Below are positions 25,557 to 32,506 of a DNA stretch of 64,000 nucleotides, piece after piece. Made by a program: the position numbers and the translations under genes. The notes under the pieces are model-generated. The model was not told the origin of the DNA and did not search any database. It saw nothing but the letters and a program-made list of their open reading frames with translations. Within the stretch, counting starts at the first letter, position 1. The number at the start of each line of letters is the position of its first letter. Source of the DNA: Flavisolibacter longurius (GTDB taxonomy: Bacteria > Bacteroidota > Bacteroidia > Chitinophagales > Chitinophagaceae); contig JACJGO010000020.1 in NCBI GenBank assembly GCA_014163555.1, positions 1 through 64,000 of the forward strand, in the 5' to 3' direction.

Positions 25557-25753
25557 AAACACGGATTTTTACGCAGATTACACGAATTGGAGTTCTTTCG
25601 TACGGTCATTCTTTCTGCTGGTGCAGGCGTGTGTATAGTTGTAGCGATACCGCCAACATTCTGCATTTCGTTTCAGCCCCTTGTCAAAACCTTGAAGGGA
25701 AAGTCAAATTATAGTAAACAAAATCCGTGTAATCTGCGTAAAAATTCGTGTTT
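25557..25753. repeat. 32-bp inverted repeat before the merR stop
   Basis: Arms at 25557-25588 and 25722-25753 are complementary at 30 of 32 positions around a loop of 133 nt. Both differences are T/C changes that keep a G-U pair in one strand or the other. The words contain TTTACGCAGATTACACG. The TAA stop of the MerR-type gene lies in the right arm. The 133-nt loop shows no ORF or terminator I trust. Confidence 0.85.
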
Positions 25754-26243
25754 AAAGGTTGGCTTTCAGCTCCAGCAAAAACCCTCGGATTTTTTGCAGC
25801 GACTGGATCATATCGTGCTTGTCTTTTACCTTTTTGTTTTGCTTCAGGTAATCTTTGGCGCCTTCGATGGTAAACTTGCGCCGGCGCAATAGGTCGTGTA
25901 TCAACACGAGGTTCTGAATGTCGGTGGGTTTAAAAAAGCGGTCGCCTTTGCGGTTTTTGCGGGGCTGCAAAATGTCGAATTCTTTTTCCCAACTACGGAT
26001 CAGCGAAACGTTTACTTTAAACATCGTGGCCACTTCACCAATGGAGTAATAGGCTTTCTGAAACAGGATCTCATCTTCGGGAATTTCGATCGGATCTTCC
26101 GGTTCCGTGTCTTTCAGCTTTTTTCGTCCCCGGGTAGATTTGGGCTTTTGCGGCGGCTGTACAGGCTGGCCCGAAAGAAATTCCTTCGGCTCCTTGTCTT
26201 CCGGGAAAAAATCAAACAGTATTTGCGGTAATTCCTTTGCCAT
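25752..26243 (-). CDS. MerR-family transcriptional regulator
   Basis: DNA-binding protein of 163 residues. A basic, Pro-rich N-terminus (about 1-60) is followed by the MerR winged helix-turn-helix YSIGEVATMFKVNVSLIRSWEKEFD (about 66-90), wing region and a basic C-terminal helical part (about 120-160). There is no Cys-based metal-binding motif or clear ligand domain, so the signal is unknown. MerR proteins of this kind are frequent in Bacteroidota. Confidence 0.9.
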   Translation of the reverse strand: MAKELPQILFDFFPEDKEPKEFLSGQPVQPPQKPKSTRGRKKLKDTEPEDPIEIPEDEILFQKAYYSIGEVATMFKVNVSLIRSWEKEFDILQPRKNRKGDRFFKPTDIQNLVLIHDLLRRRKFTIEGAKDYLKQNKKVKDKHDMIQSLQKIRGFLLELKANL

Positions 26244-26263
26244 AGCCCCTCACAAAGGTAAGG

Positions 26264-26421
26264 ACGTGAACGGTCAAACGTGAAAAGTGAAACGAAAGGG
26301 TTTACAAGTTCACGGGTTCACTTGTTCACAAGTTAAACAGCCCATATAAGCTATCGCAAGAAAAATGGAAAATAAAATGATACTACATTTTCACTTCTCA
26401 CGTCTCACGCTTGACGTGCCT
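26264..26421. repeat. Nested word-type repeat between MerR gene and next gene
   Basis: Outer arms: 26264-26293 with CAAACGTGAAAAGTGAAAC, and 26388-26421 with the reverse complement of ACGTCAAGCGTGAG-type words. Inside lies a separate run of 8-nt words GTTCACGG, GTTCACTT, GTTCACAA (about 26317-26340). The outer vocabulary equals that between nusA and infB, and the inner equals that upstream of carB. Confidence 0.75.
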
Positions 26422-26777
26422 CATTGCTTGCTTGCCCACACTTCTGCGGTAAGTCCCAGTTCGCCATTTTGTTCGGTTGGAAACACAATGGCCGGTTTAT
26501 TATTGTTAAGAATCACTTTTGTGTAGGCACCTTTTAAAGGGCCAGAAGTAAAGAAGATACGCTGTGCCGCCACGCTGAACTTGTATTCGCCAACATCGCT
26601 TCCATTGCTCATTTTGTAGCGATTGTCGTCCAGGATAATCACATCGCCACGTTCCCATTTTTTGGCGGCGTTCTTAAATTTTGTTTCGTATTTGCCAGAT
26701 GCGATTGCAGAGACCTGCTGTGATTTTGCAGCCACAGCAAAACAAACGAGGAACACTATGAGTAGATAAGGCTTCAT
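26421..26777 (-). CDS. Small secreted protein, function unknown
   Basis: About 118 residues from ATG 26777. A signal peptide (about 1-20, ending AAKSQQ) is followed by a compact beta-rich domain with KYETKFKNAAKKWERGDVIILDDNRYKM and FFTSGPLKGAYTKV. I recognise no family. The stop codon TGA directly abuts the word-repeat element. Same strand as the amidase upstream but with a 70-bp gap. Confidence 0.72.
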   Translation of the reverse strand: MKPYLLIVFLVCFAVAAKSQQVSAIASGKYETKFKNAAKKWERGDVIILDDNRYKMSNGSDVGEYKFSVAAQRIFFTSGPLKGAYTKVILNNNKPAIVFPTEQNGELGLTAEVWASKQ

Positions 26778-26846
26778 AGGCAACATTTTAAAGTACGGTA
26801 CTGTAAAATACAGAATTAATTGTAAACAACAAGAGTGCCATGCTTT

Positions 26847-27665
26847 CTATTCGTATTTGCGGTAAAGCGTGTACAGTACTTTCCGGTCGCCTTCCGTCAT
26901 TACAGCATTTTTGTCCTGCTGCAAATATTTGCGTTTAAAGGCCTGTATGGCTGCGCTTGAATCCTTGATATCATAGCCAATGATCCGCAGGGCCTGCAGA
27001 TGATTAAAGTTTTGCGGTACTGTCACATTCGTTGTATCGCTCCACCAGAGTCCGTACCCGGCATCGGCCAGTTTTTTCCAGGGAAAATGTACGTTGGGGT
27101 CCACCTTTCGTGTAGGTGCAATGTCGTAATGCCCGATAAAATTGGCAGCTGGAATGCCGTAGGCCCGCTTCAGATTGCCAAGTAATTGCAGCAGGCTGTT
27201 GATCTGTTGATCACTAAAAGGGTCGAAGCCGTTGTTGTCGATCTCTATGCCAATAGAAGATGAGTTGAGGTCGGTATTACTGCCCCACCTTCCTACGCCG
27301 CCGTGCCAGGCACGCAGGTAATCGTTCAGCATATGATGCAGGGCCCCATCCTTGCAAATCACATAATGGGCACTTACCTGCGTTCGGGTGAGGGTAAAGG
27401 TTTTGAGGGTTTGCTCGCAACTGTTTTGTGCCGTGTGATGAATCACCACAAAATTGGGTTTGCGCATGTTAAAGTTGGTAGTTCCAACCCAGGAAGTAAT
27501 TACCTGCGGCATTGAATCGGGCGGTGGCGTCTGGCGGAGAATTTTAGCGTATTCCTTTACCTGTTTTTTGTGTTGTTTATTGGTGGCGGTATAGGGGCCT
27601 CGGTTGCAATTGTAGAAAACAACCATCAAAAAAAGAGCAATAAAACAAAGGGAGAAAAATCGCAT
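26847..27665 (-). CDS. N-acetylmuramoyl-L-alanine amidase (amidase_2, AmpD-like), exported
   Basis: Zinc amidase that cuts the bond between MurNAc and the peptide stem. The start MRFFSLCF (27665) gives an N-terminal hydrophobic stretch and a Cys at about 20 (VVFYNC); an upstream start at 27710 is possible. Motifs: FVVIHHTA (His76), the substrate-facing HYVICKDG, and GHYDIAPTRKVDPN near residue 183 carrying the second His and the catalytic Lys/Asp. 273 residues. Likely periplasmic, in cell-wall recycling or remodelling. Confidence 0.9.
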   Translation of the reverse strand: MRFFSLCFIALFLMVVFYNCNRGPYTATNKQHKKQVKEYAKILRQTPPPDSMPQVITSWVGTTNFNMRKPNFVVIHHTAQNSCEQTLKTFTLTRTQVSAHYVICKDGALHHMLNDYLRAWHGGVGRWGSNTDLNSSSIGIEIDNNGFDPFSDQQINSLLQLLGNLKRAYGIPAANFIGHYDIAPTRKVDPNVHFPWKKLADAGYGLWWSDTTNVTVPQNFNHLQALRIIGYDIKDSSAAIQAFKRKYLQQDKNAVMTEGDRKVLYTLYRKYE

Positions 27666-27792
27666 AGCCGGGTTGTTGAAGGGACAAAATACCAAAGATA
27701 GCTTTTGCATCCACAGAAAAAAGAAAGCGGGTCACTGGTTTGGTTTTTGTGCTCCCAGCAGGATTGTTTAACAACAGTAAAAATGAAATACT

Positions 27793-28380
27793 ATGGCTAG
27801 AGATGTGAAAGGAAAAAAAGTGGCAATTCTCACGGAGAATGGATTTGAAGAAGTAGAACTGACCAGCCCGATGAATGCACTGGAAGCGGCCGGCGTGGAT
27901 GTGCATGTAATTTCTCCGCAGAAGGACAAAGTAAAGGCTTGGAACAGCGAGAACTGGGGCATTGAAGTACCGGTGGATAAACTGTTGGATGAGGCCAACC
28001 CGGAGGACTATGATATGTTGCTCCTTCCCGGTGGCGTAATGAACCCTGATACCTTGCGTACAAACAAAAAAGCAGTGGCTTTTGCCCAGCATTTTTTGGA
28101 GCAGGGCAAGCCACTGGCAGCCATCTGTCATGGCCCGCAAACTCTAATTGAGACCGGTATGCTGGATGGCAGAACCATGACCTCTTACCCTTCCCTGCAA
28201 ACAGACCTGAAGAATGCAGGCGTGAATTGGGTGGATAAGGAAGTGGTGGTGGACAATGGTCTTGTGACTTCCCGCAAGCCCGATGACCTGGACGCTTTCA
28301 ACAAGAAAATGATTGAAGAATTGGGCGAAGGACAACATGCTACGACAGGGCAGTTCACGCATCACGATAAAAAGTTCTAA
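27793..28380 (+). CDS. DJ-1/PfpI-family protein (class I glutamine amidotransferase fold)
   Basis: 195 residues. The nucleophile elbow is AAICHGPQ with Cys112 and His113; an acidic residue for the triad (about Glu18-20, NGFEEVEL) is present. PfpI/YhbO-like members are reported as proteases, deglycases or stress proteins; the activity here is not shown by sequence. The start ATG 27793 is clear. Single gene with a strong terminator. Confidence 0.9.
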   Translation: MARDVKGKKVAILTENGFEEVELTSPMNALEAAGVDVHVISPQKDKVKAWNSENWGIEVPVDKLLDEANPEDYDMLLLPGGVMNPDTLRTNKKAVAFAQHFLEQGKPLAAICHGPQTLIETGMLDGRTMTSYPSLQTDLKNAGVNWVDKEVVVDNGLVTSRKPDDLDAFNKKMIEELGEGQHATTGQFTHHDKKF

Positions 28381-28388
28381 ACAAAAAG

Positions 28389-28416
28389 GCCATCCGCCTC
28401 AGGCGGATGGCTCTTT
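28389..28416 (+). terminator. Terminator after the PfpI-family gene
   Basis: A 10-bp perfect stem (GCCATCCGCC with GGCGGATGGC) with a 3-nt loop TCA, flanked by A and T runs, begins 8 nt after the stop codon. Confidence 0.88.
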
Positions 28417-28473
28417 GTCAACAACGAACAACGTGAAAATACTGACTAACCCAGCGTATTTTCTTTCGGCAAA

Positions 28474-28492
28474 ATACTAAATAATTTAGTAT
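28474..28492. promoter_or_regulatory. 19-bp palindrome upstream of the Nei-like gene
   Basis: ATACTAAATAATTTAGTAT is a perfect palindrome around a central A. It is flanked by direct CGGCAAA sequences (28466-28472 and 28494-28500) and ends 27 bp before the Nei-like start codon. A dimeric repressor or activator could bind here. Confidence 0.55.
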
Positions 28493-28519
28493 CCGGCAAA
28501 CAATTCTCAACCTCTCACT

Positions 28520-29251
28520 ATGTCAGAAGGTCCCTCGCTAATCTTATTTCGGGAAGAACTGCTTTGCCTGGTAGGACAGAAGATCAAAGCCGTCAGCGGC
28601 AGTTCCAAAATCGATCAACAGCGGCTCCTTGGAAAAAAGATCAACACCATCAAAACCTGGGGCAAGCATATGCTCTGGTACTTTGATGACTTTACCATTC
28701 GTATTCATTTCCTGATGTTTGGTACCTATTACATCAATTCGGAAAAAGACAGGGTACCGCGGCTAACTCTTGAATTTGAAAAAGTTTACCTGAATCTTTA
28801 CGCCTGTGCGGTAAAAATGCTGGATGATGATCCCGAGGCAACCTACGACTGGCCGGCTGATGTTTTATCGCCGCTTTGGGATGAAAAGAAAGCGAGACAG
28901 AAATTAAAGCAGTTGCCGGAAATGATGGTAACGGATGCCTTGCTCAATCGGGATATTTTTTCGGGTGTAGGAAATATCATTAAAAACGAAGTGCTGCACA
29001 TAATTGAAGTACATCCTGAAACTAAAATTGGTGATCTTCCTCCGCGAAAACTAACCCAATTGGTTCGGGAAGCATCGGCTTACAGCTACCAGTTTTTACA
29101 ATGGAAACGCGAAGGTGTGCTGCGAAAAAACTGGGCGGTGCACAAGAAAAAAACATGTCCCCGCGACGGAACGCTCATCGCAAAAGAACACCTGGGAACG
29201 ACAAACCGTCGCACATTCTACTGTCCTTCCTGTCAAAAAAAGTATGGGTAA
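28520..29251 (+). CDS. Fpg/Nei-family DNA glycosylase with Ser2 in place of catalytic Pro2
   Basis: Base-excision repair enzyme family that removes oxidised bases and nicks DNA. Seen: the start MSEGPS, where family members have MPEGPS; the catalytic N-terminal Pro is a Ser (TCA codon) while Glu3 is kept. Further: the helix-two-turn-helix region LLNRDIFSGVGNIIKNEVL (about 141-159) and a C-terminal zinc finger CPRD...FYCPSC in which the second Cys of the first pair is Asp216. 243 residues. The Pro change predicts loss or alteration of lyase chemistry; a sequencing error is possible. Confidence 0.88.
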   Translation: MSEGPSLILFREELLCLVGQKIKAVSGSSKIDQQRLLGKKINTIKTWGKHMLWYFDDFTIRIHFLMFGTYYINSEKDRVPRLTLEFEKVYLNLYACAVKMLDDDPEATYDWPADVLSPLWDEKKARQKLKQLPEMMVTDALLNRDIFSGVGNIIKNEVLHIIEVHPETKIGDLPPRKLTQLVREASAYSYQFLQWKREGVLRKNWAVHKKKTCPRDGTLIAKEHLGTTNRRTFYCPSCQKKYG

Positions 29252-29356
29252 ACGCACAGCTTTCTATTTTTCTGCTTTCATTCTGAACAAGGAGAAACCT
29301 GAGTTTTATCAGTTGCCTGGACGGCGCCAGGAAGTAGTTTTGGCGAAAAATGTTTT

Positions 29357-29803
29357 ATGTGCTCTTATAAACGCAAAACATGGCAGGAGAAAATGACCGA
29401 TGGTCGCCAGCCGCATGTTGAAATTGCCAACAAGGGTTTCGCCGGTATTGCACCCGGGCAGAAAATGCTGATCCCAACACCAAAGCTAATTGATGCTTAT
29501 ATCCGCCAGATTCCTGAAGGGAAGGAGGTGAATAGCCAAACACTGCGAAAAGACCTGGCTCTTGAAAACGGTGCCGAAGTAACCTGCCCGCTTACGACCG
29601 GCATTTTTCTGCGGATTGTAGCTGAAGCCGCCCAGGAGGCGTATGAGAAAGGAACACCAGCCGAAAAAATAACCCCGTTCTGGCGGGTGATTGATGAAAA
29701 ATCGCCCATTGCAAAGAAGCTCACGTTTGGAACGCAATTCTTAAAAGCACAACGCAAAAAAGAAGCAATTGGTGAGTGGTCAGTGGTGAATGGTGAGTTG
29801 TGA
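29357..29803 (+). CDS. MGMT/ATL-like domain protein lacking the reactive Cys
   Basis: 148 residues. The central part IPEGKEVNSQTLRKDLALENGAEVTC (about 51-76) and PFWRVID (about 117-123) recall the DNA-binding domain of O6-methylguanine methyltransferases (IPxGKV..T...LA, PCHRV). The alkyl-acceptor Cys is replaced: PCHR corresponds to PFWR. So it may be a non-catalytic alkyltransferase-like sensor; that is inference from motif similarity. The start is uncertain (ATG 29357, or 29393). The last residues (about GEWSVVNGEL) and the stop come from a word repeat. Convergent with pheS. Confidence 0.65.
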   Translation: MCSYKRKTWQEKMTDGRQPHVEIANKGFAGIAPGQKMLIPTPKLIDAYIRQIPEGKEVNSQTLRKDLALENGAEVTCPLTTGIFLRIVAEAAQEAYEKGTPAEKITPFWRVIDEKSPIAKKLTFGTQFLKAQRKKEAIGEWSVVNGEL

Positions 29804-29836
29804 GTGATTTCCTTTATTCACCATTCACCACCTGAT
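29772..29836. repeat. Word-type inverted repeat at the MGMT-like / pheS convergence
   Basis: Core arms GTGGTGAATGGTGA at 29783-29796 and the reverse complement at 29818-29831, with further words GGTGAGTGGTCAGT on the left. The left arm lies inside the 3' end of the MGMT-like gene and provides its stop codon. Confidence 0.85.
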
Positions 29837-29837
29837 T

Positions 29838-30869
29838 TTAGACCGCTCCTTTGAACTGTCGTAAAAACCGGATATCATTTTCACTGAAGAGGCGAATATC
29901 ATTGACATCATACATCAGGAGGGCTGGTCTTTCGATGCCCATCCCAAAGGCAAAGCCCGTGTATTTGGTAGAATCGATGCCGCAGTTTTCCAGTACGGCC
30001 GGATGCACCATGCCACAGCCCAGTATCTCCACCCAGCCGGTTTGCTTGCAAATACGGCAGCCTTTTCCACCACAGATAAAGCAACTGATATCCATTTCGG
30101 CGCTGGGTTCAGTAAATGGAAAATAGGAGGGGCGGAAACGCACTTTCACATCCTTGCCAAACATCTCCTTCACAAAAAAGTAAAGCGTTTGTTTCAGGTC
30201 GGCAAACGAAACATTTTCATCAATGTACAGCCCTTCCACCTGGTGGAAAAAGCAGTGCGAACGGGCAGAGACGGTTTCGTTGCGGTACACCCGTCCCGGG
30301 CAAATAATGCGGATGGGCAGTGCCCCTTTTTTCATTTCCCGGATCTGGATGTTGCTGGTATGCGTACGCAGTAGCCAGTCGGGGTTTTGGTGAATGTAAA
30401 AGGTGTCCTGCATATCTCTCGCCGGGTGGTTATCAGGAAGATTGAGTGCAGTAAAGTTGTGCCAGTCGTCTTCAATTTCAGGCCCATCGGCAACGGAAAA
30501 ACCAAGACGCTGGAAGATGGAAATAATACGGTTGCGCATGAGCGTTATCGGGTGCCGCGAACCCAATTCCACGGGGTCGCCGGGAAGGCTCAAATCCATC
30601 GATTGCGTAGCAGACTGCTGACCATTTTCCGTTGATGCTTTTGCATTTTCATACTTGGCTTCGGCAAACTGCTTGAACTCATTCATCAACTGGCCCGCTT
30701 CTTTTTTGCGGTCGGCCGGCACATTTTTCATTTCACCAAACAGCGATTTCAAAATGCCCTTTGTTCCCAGAAATTTAATCCGGTATTCTTCCAGTTGCTG
30801 TGGGTTGGCAATCTCGTACCCTTCAATTTCCTTGCGGTACGCATCTAGTTGCTGCATCAATCCTTCCAT
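29838..30869 (-). CDS. pheS: Phenylalanine-tRNA ligase alpha subunit
   Basis: Class II aminoacyl-tRNA synthetase catalytic subunit charging tRNA-Phe. 343 residues: N-terminal coiled coil (about 1-85), then the catalytic domain with motif 2 (about 195-220, PGRVYRNETVSARSHCFFHQVEG) and motif 3 (GFAFGMGIERPALLMYDVNDIR, about 303-324). pheT is not adjacent, as is common in Bacteroidota. The start ATG 30869 is followed by MEGLMQQLDAYRKEIEGYEI. Confidence 0.97.
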   Translation of the reverse strand: MEGLMQQLDAYRKEIEGYEIANPQQLEEYRIKFLGTKGILKSLFGEMKNVPADRKKEAGQLMNEFKQFAEAKYENAKASTENGQQSATQSMDLSLPGDPVELGSRHPITLMRNRIISIFQRLGFSVADGPEIEDDWHNFTALNLPDNHPARDMQDTFYIHQNPDWLLRTHTSNIQIREMKKGALPIRIICPGRVYRNETVSARSHCFFHQVEGLYIDENVSFADLKQTLYFFVKEMFGKDVKVRFRPSYFPFTEPSAEMDISCFICGGKGCRICKQTGWVEILGCGMVHPAVLENCGIDSTKYTGFAFGMGIERPALLMYDVNDIRLFSENDIRFLRQFKGAV

Positions 30870-30881
30870 GCGGGCAAAGAT

Positions 30882-31026
30882 AGGAGGAGTCGGAATTCAG
30901 GGGCCAGAATTCAGGAGAGTAAGCAGTATTGCAGTTAGCTGTATGCAGTGGGTGGGAATCCGCATCTTATCATGCTTATTCCTCATTGCTGCCCTCCTGA
31001 CTCCTGAATTCTGGCTCCTGTCTCCT
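30882..31026. repeat. Word-type inverted repeat between pheS and the M16 operon
   Basis: 15-bp perfect core arms GCCAGAATTCAGGAG (30903-30917) and its reverse complement (31001-31015) within longer arms of GAATTCAGGAG words. Between them is another word set (CAGTATTGCAGTTAGCTG). It lies between divergent genes. Confidence 0.8.
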
Positions 31027-31057
31027 TCTTTGTATGCACATAATGCCTGTTAGTATC

Positions 31058-31084
31058 GGTTATTCCACCAATGGTGGAATAACC
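31058..31084. promoter_or_regulatory. 27-bp palindrome upstream of the M16 operon
   Basis: A perfect 12-bp stem GGTTATTCCACC with its reverse complement and a 3-nt centre AAT. It has no T-run, so it is not a normal terminator, and ends 61 bp before the M16 start. It could be an operator or a leader hairpin. Confidence 0.5.
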
Positions 31085-31145
31085 ATGCAACCAAAATCGC
31101 TGTTCGGCATTCTTTACGGATATTGCAGCACCAAAAAATAAATGC

Positions 31146-32480
31146 ATGAAAAAGTGGATACTCCTCTTTTCGGCCGGTGTGCTCCTGAGCACCGCATCCA
31201 ATGCGCAAGACCGGAAGATAGCCTTTGAGAAATACACCCTGCCAAACGGCCTGAAAGTGATCCTGCACCAGGATAATTCGGCCCCGGTTGTAGCCGTAAC
31301 AACCCTGTACCATGTGGGTTCGAAAAACGAAGACACCGCCCGTACCGGTTTTGCCCACTTCTTTGAGCACCTGCTCTTCGAAGGTTCGGAGAACATCAAG
31401 CGGGGCGAGTTTATGAAATATGTAAACGACGCCGGGGGAAACCTGAACGCCAACACATCGCAGGACCGGACTTTTTACTATGAATTGCTTCCGTCGAATC
31501 AACTGAAGCTGGGTCTTTGGCTGGAAAGCGAACGCATGATGCACGCCAAGATCGACCAGGTGGGAGTGAACACCCAACGGGAAGTGGTAAAAGAAGAAAA
31601 GCGCCAGCGGATGGACAACCAGCCCTATGGCAGCATCCTGACCGAAACCCTGAAGCGTGCCTACAAAGTGCATCCTTACCGCTGGGCGCCTATCGGCAGC
31701 ATGGATCACCTGAACGCCGCCAAGTTGGACGAGTTCATTGATTTTTACAAGACCTTTTATGTTCCCAATAATGCGGTGCTTTCTATTGCCGGTGATTTCA
31801 ATATTGCGGAGACAAAGAAACTGATCGAGCAATATTTTGGCCCGATCCCAAAAGGCACCAAACCCATTCCCCGTCCGAACGTAACTGAGCCAGCGCTGGG
31901 TGGTGAGGTTCGTGCCACCGTGGAAGACAACATTCAACTCCCGGCCGTTATCCAGGCCTACCGGGCACCCAAGCAGGGCAGCGATGAATACTATGCCTTC
32001 AACATGCTGTCGTCTATTTTGTCGGGTGGTCCTTCCAGCCGCATGAACAAGGTGCTTGTGGATCAAAAACAATTGGCCGTAGCGGCACAATCGCTGCCGT
32101 TCTTTAACGAAGATGCCGGTCTGTTTATCAACTTTGCCGTTGCCAACATGGGTATAAAGCCTGATGTGCTGGAAGCAAGCATCGACAGCGTGGTAAACGA
32201 CCTGAAAGTAAAGATGGTTTCAGAAGAAGAATTCCAGAAAGTAAAGAACCAGATTGAAACCCAGTTTGTATCCAGCAATGCCACCATGGCCGGTATTGCC
32301 GAAAGCCTGGCCAACTACGAAGTGTATTTTGGCGATGCCAACCTGATCAACACAGAGCTGGCCCGTTACCAGAAAGTAACCCGCCAGGACCTGCTGAACG
32401 TAGCCAAAAAATATCTGAACAAAGACAACCGCGTGGTTTTGCACTATGTGCAGAAAGGAAAAGCCGGCGGTGCGTTTTAA
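31146..32480 (+). CDS. M16-family zinc peptidase, active subunit
   Basis: Secreted insulinase-type peptidase. A signal peptide (about 1-20, ending ASNAQ) is followed by the inverted zinc motif HFFEH (71-75; HxxEH), with a distal Glu in REVVKEEKR. 444 residues fit the two-domain M16B size. The next gene encodes a partner without this motif, the usual active/inactive pair of M16B heterodimers in bacteria. The peptide substrate is unknown. First of a two-gene operon (26-bp gap). Confidence 0.92.
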   Translation: MKKWILLFSAGVLLSTASNAQDRKIAFEKYTLPNGLKVILHQDNSAPVVAVTTLYHVGSKNEDTARTGFAHFFEHLLFEGSENIKRGEFMKYVNDAGGNLNANTSQDRTFYYELLPSNQLKLGLWLESERMMHAKIDQVGVNTQREVVKEEKRQRMDNQPYGSILTETLKRAYKVHPYRWAPIGSMDHLNAAKLDEFIDFYKTFYVPNNAVLSIAGDFNIAETKKLIEQYFGPIPKGTKPIPRPNVTEPALGGEVRATVEDNIQLPAVIQAYRAPKQGSDEYYAFNMLSSILSGGPSSRMNKVLVDQKQLAVAAQSLPFFNEDAGLFINFAVANMGIKPDVLEASIDSVVNDLKVKMVSEEEFQKVKNQIETQFVSSNATMAGIAESLANYEVYFGDANLINTELARYQKVTRQDLLNVAKKYLNKDNRVVLHYVQKGKAGGAF

Positions 32481-32506
32481 GTTAACCTGAATCCCAAAAA
32501 TTAGCA

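Noticed and set aside
25589-25721. Small gene inside the 133-nt loop of the 25557-25753 repeat
   Set aside because: Frames in the loop are short, lack a ribosome binding site and show no protein-like pattern.
31050-32090. 346-codon minus-strand frame opposite the M16 gene
   Set aside because: His/Val-rich shadow; the M16 frame has the catalytic motif and signal peptide.
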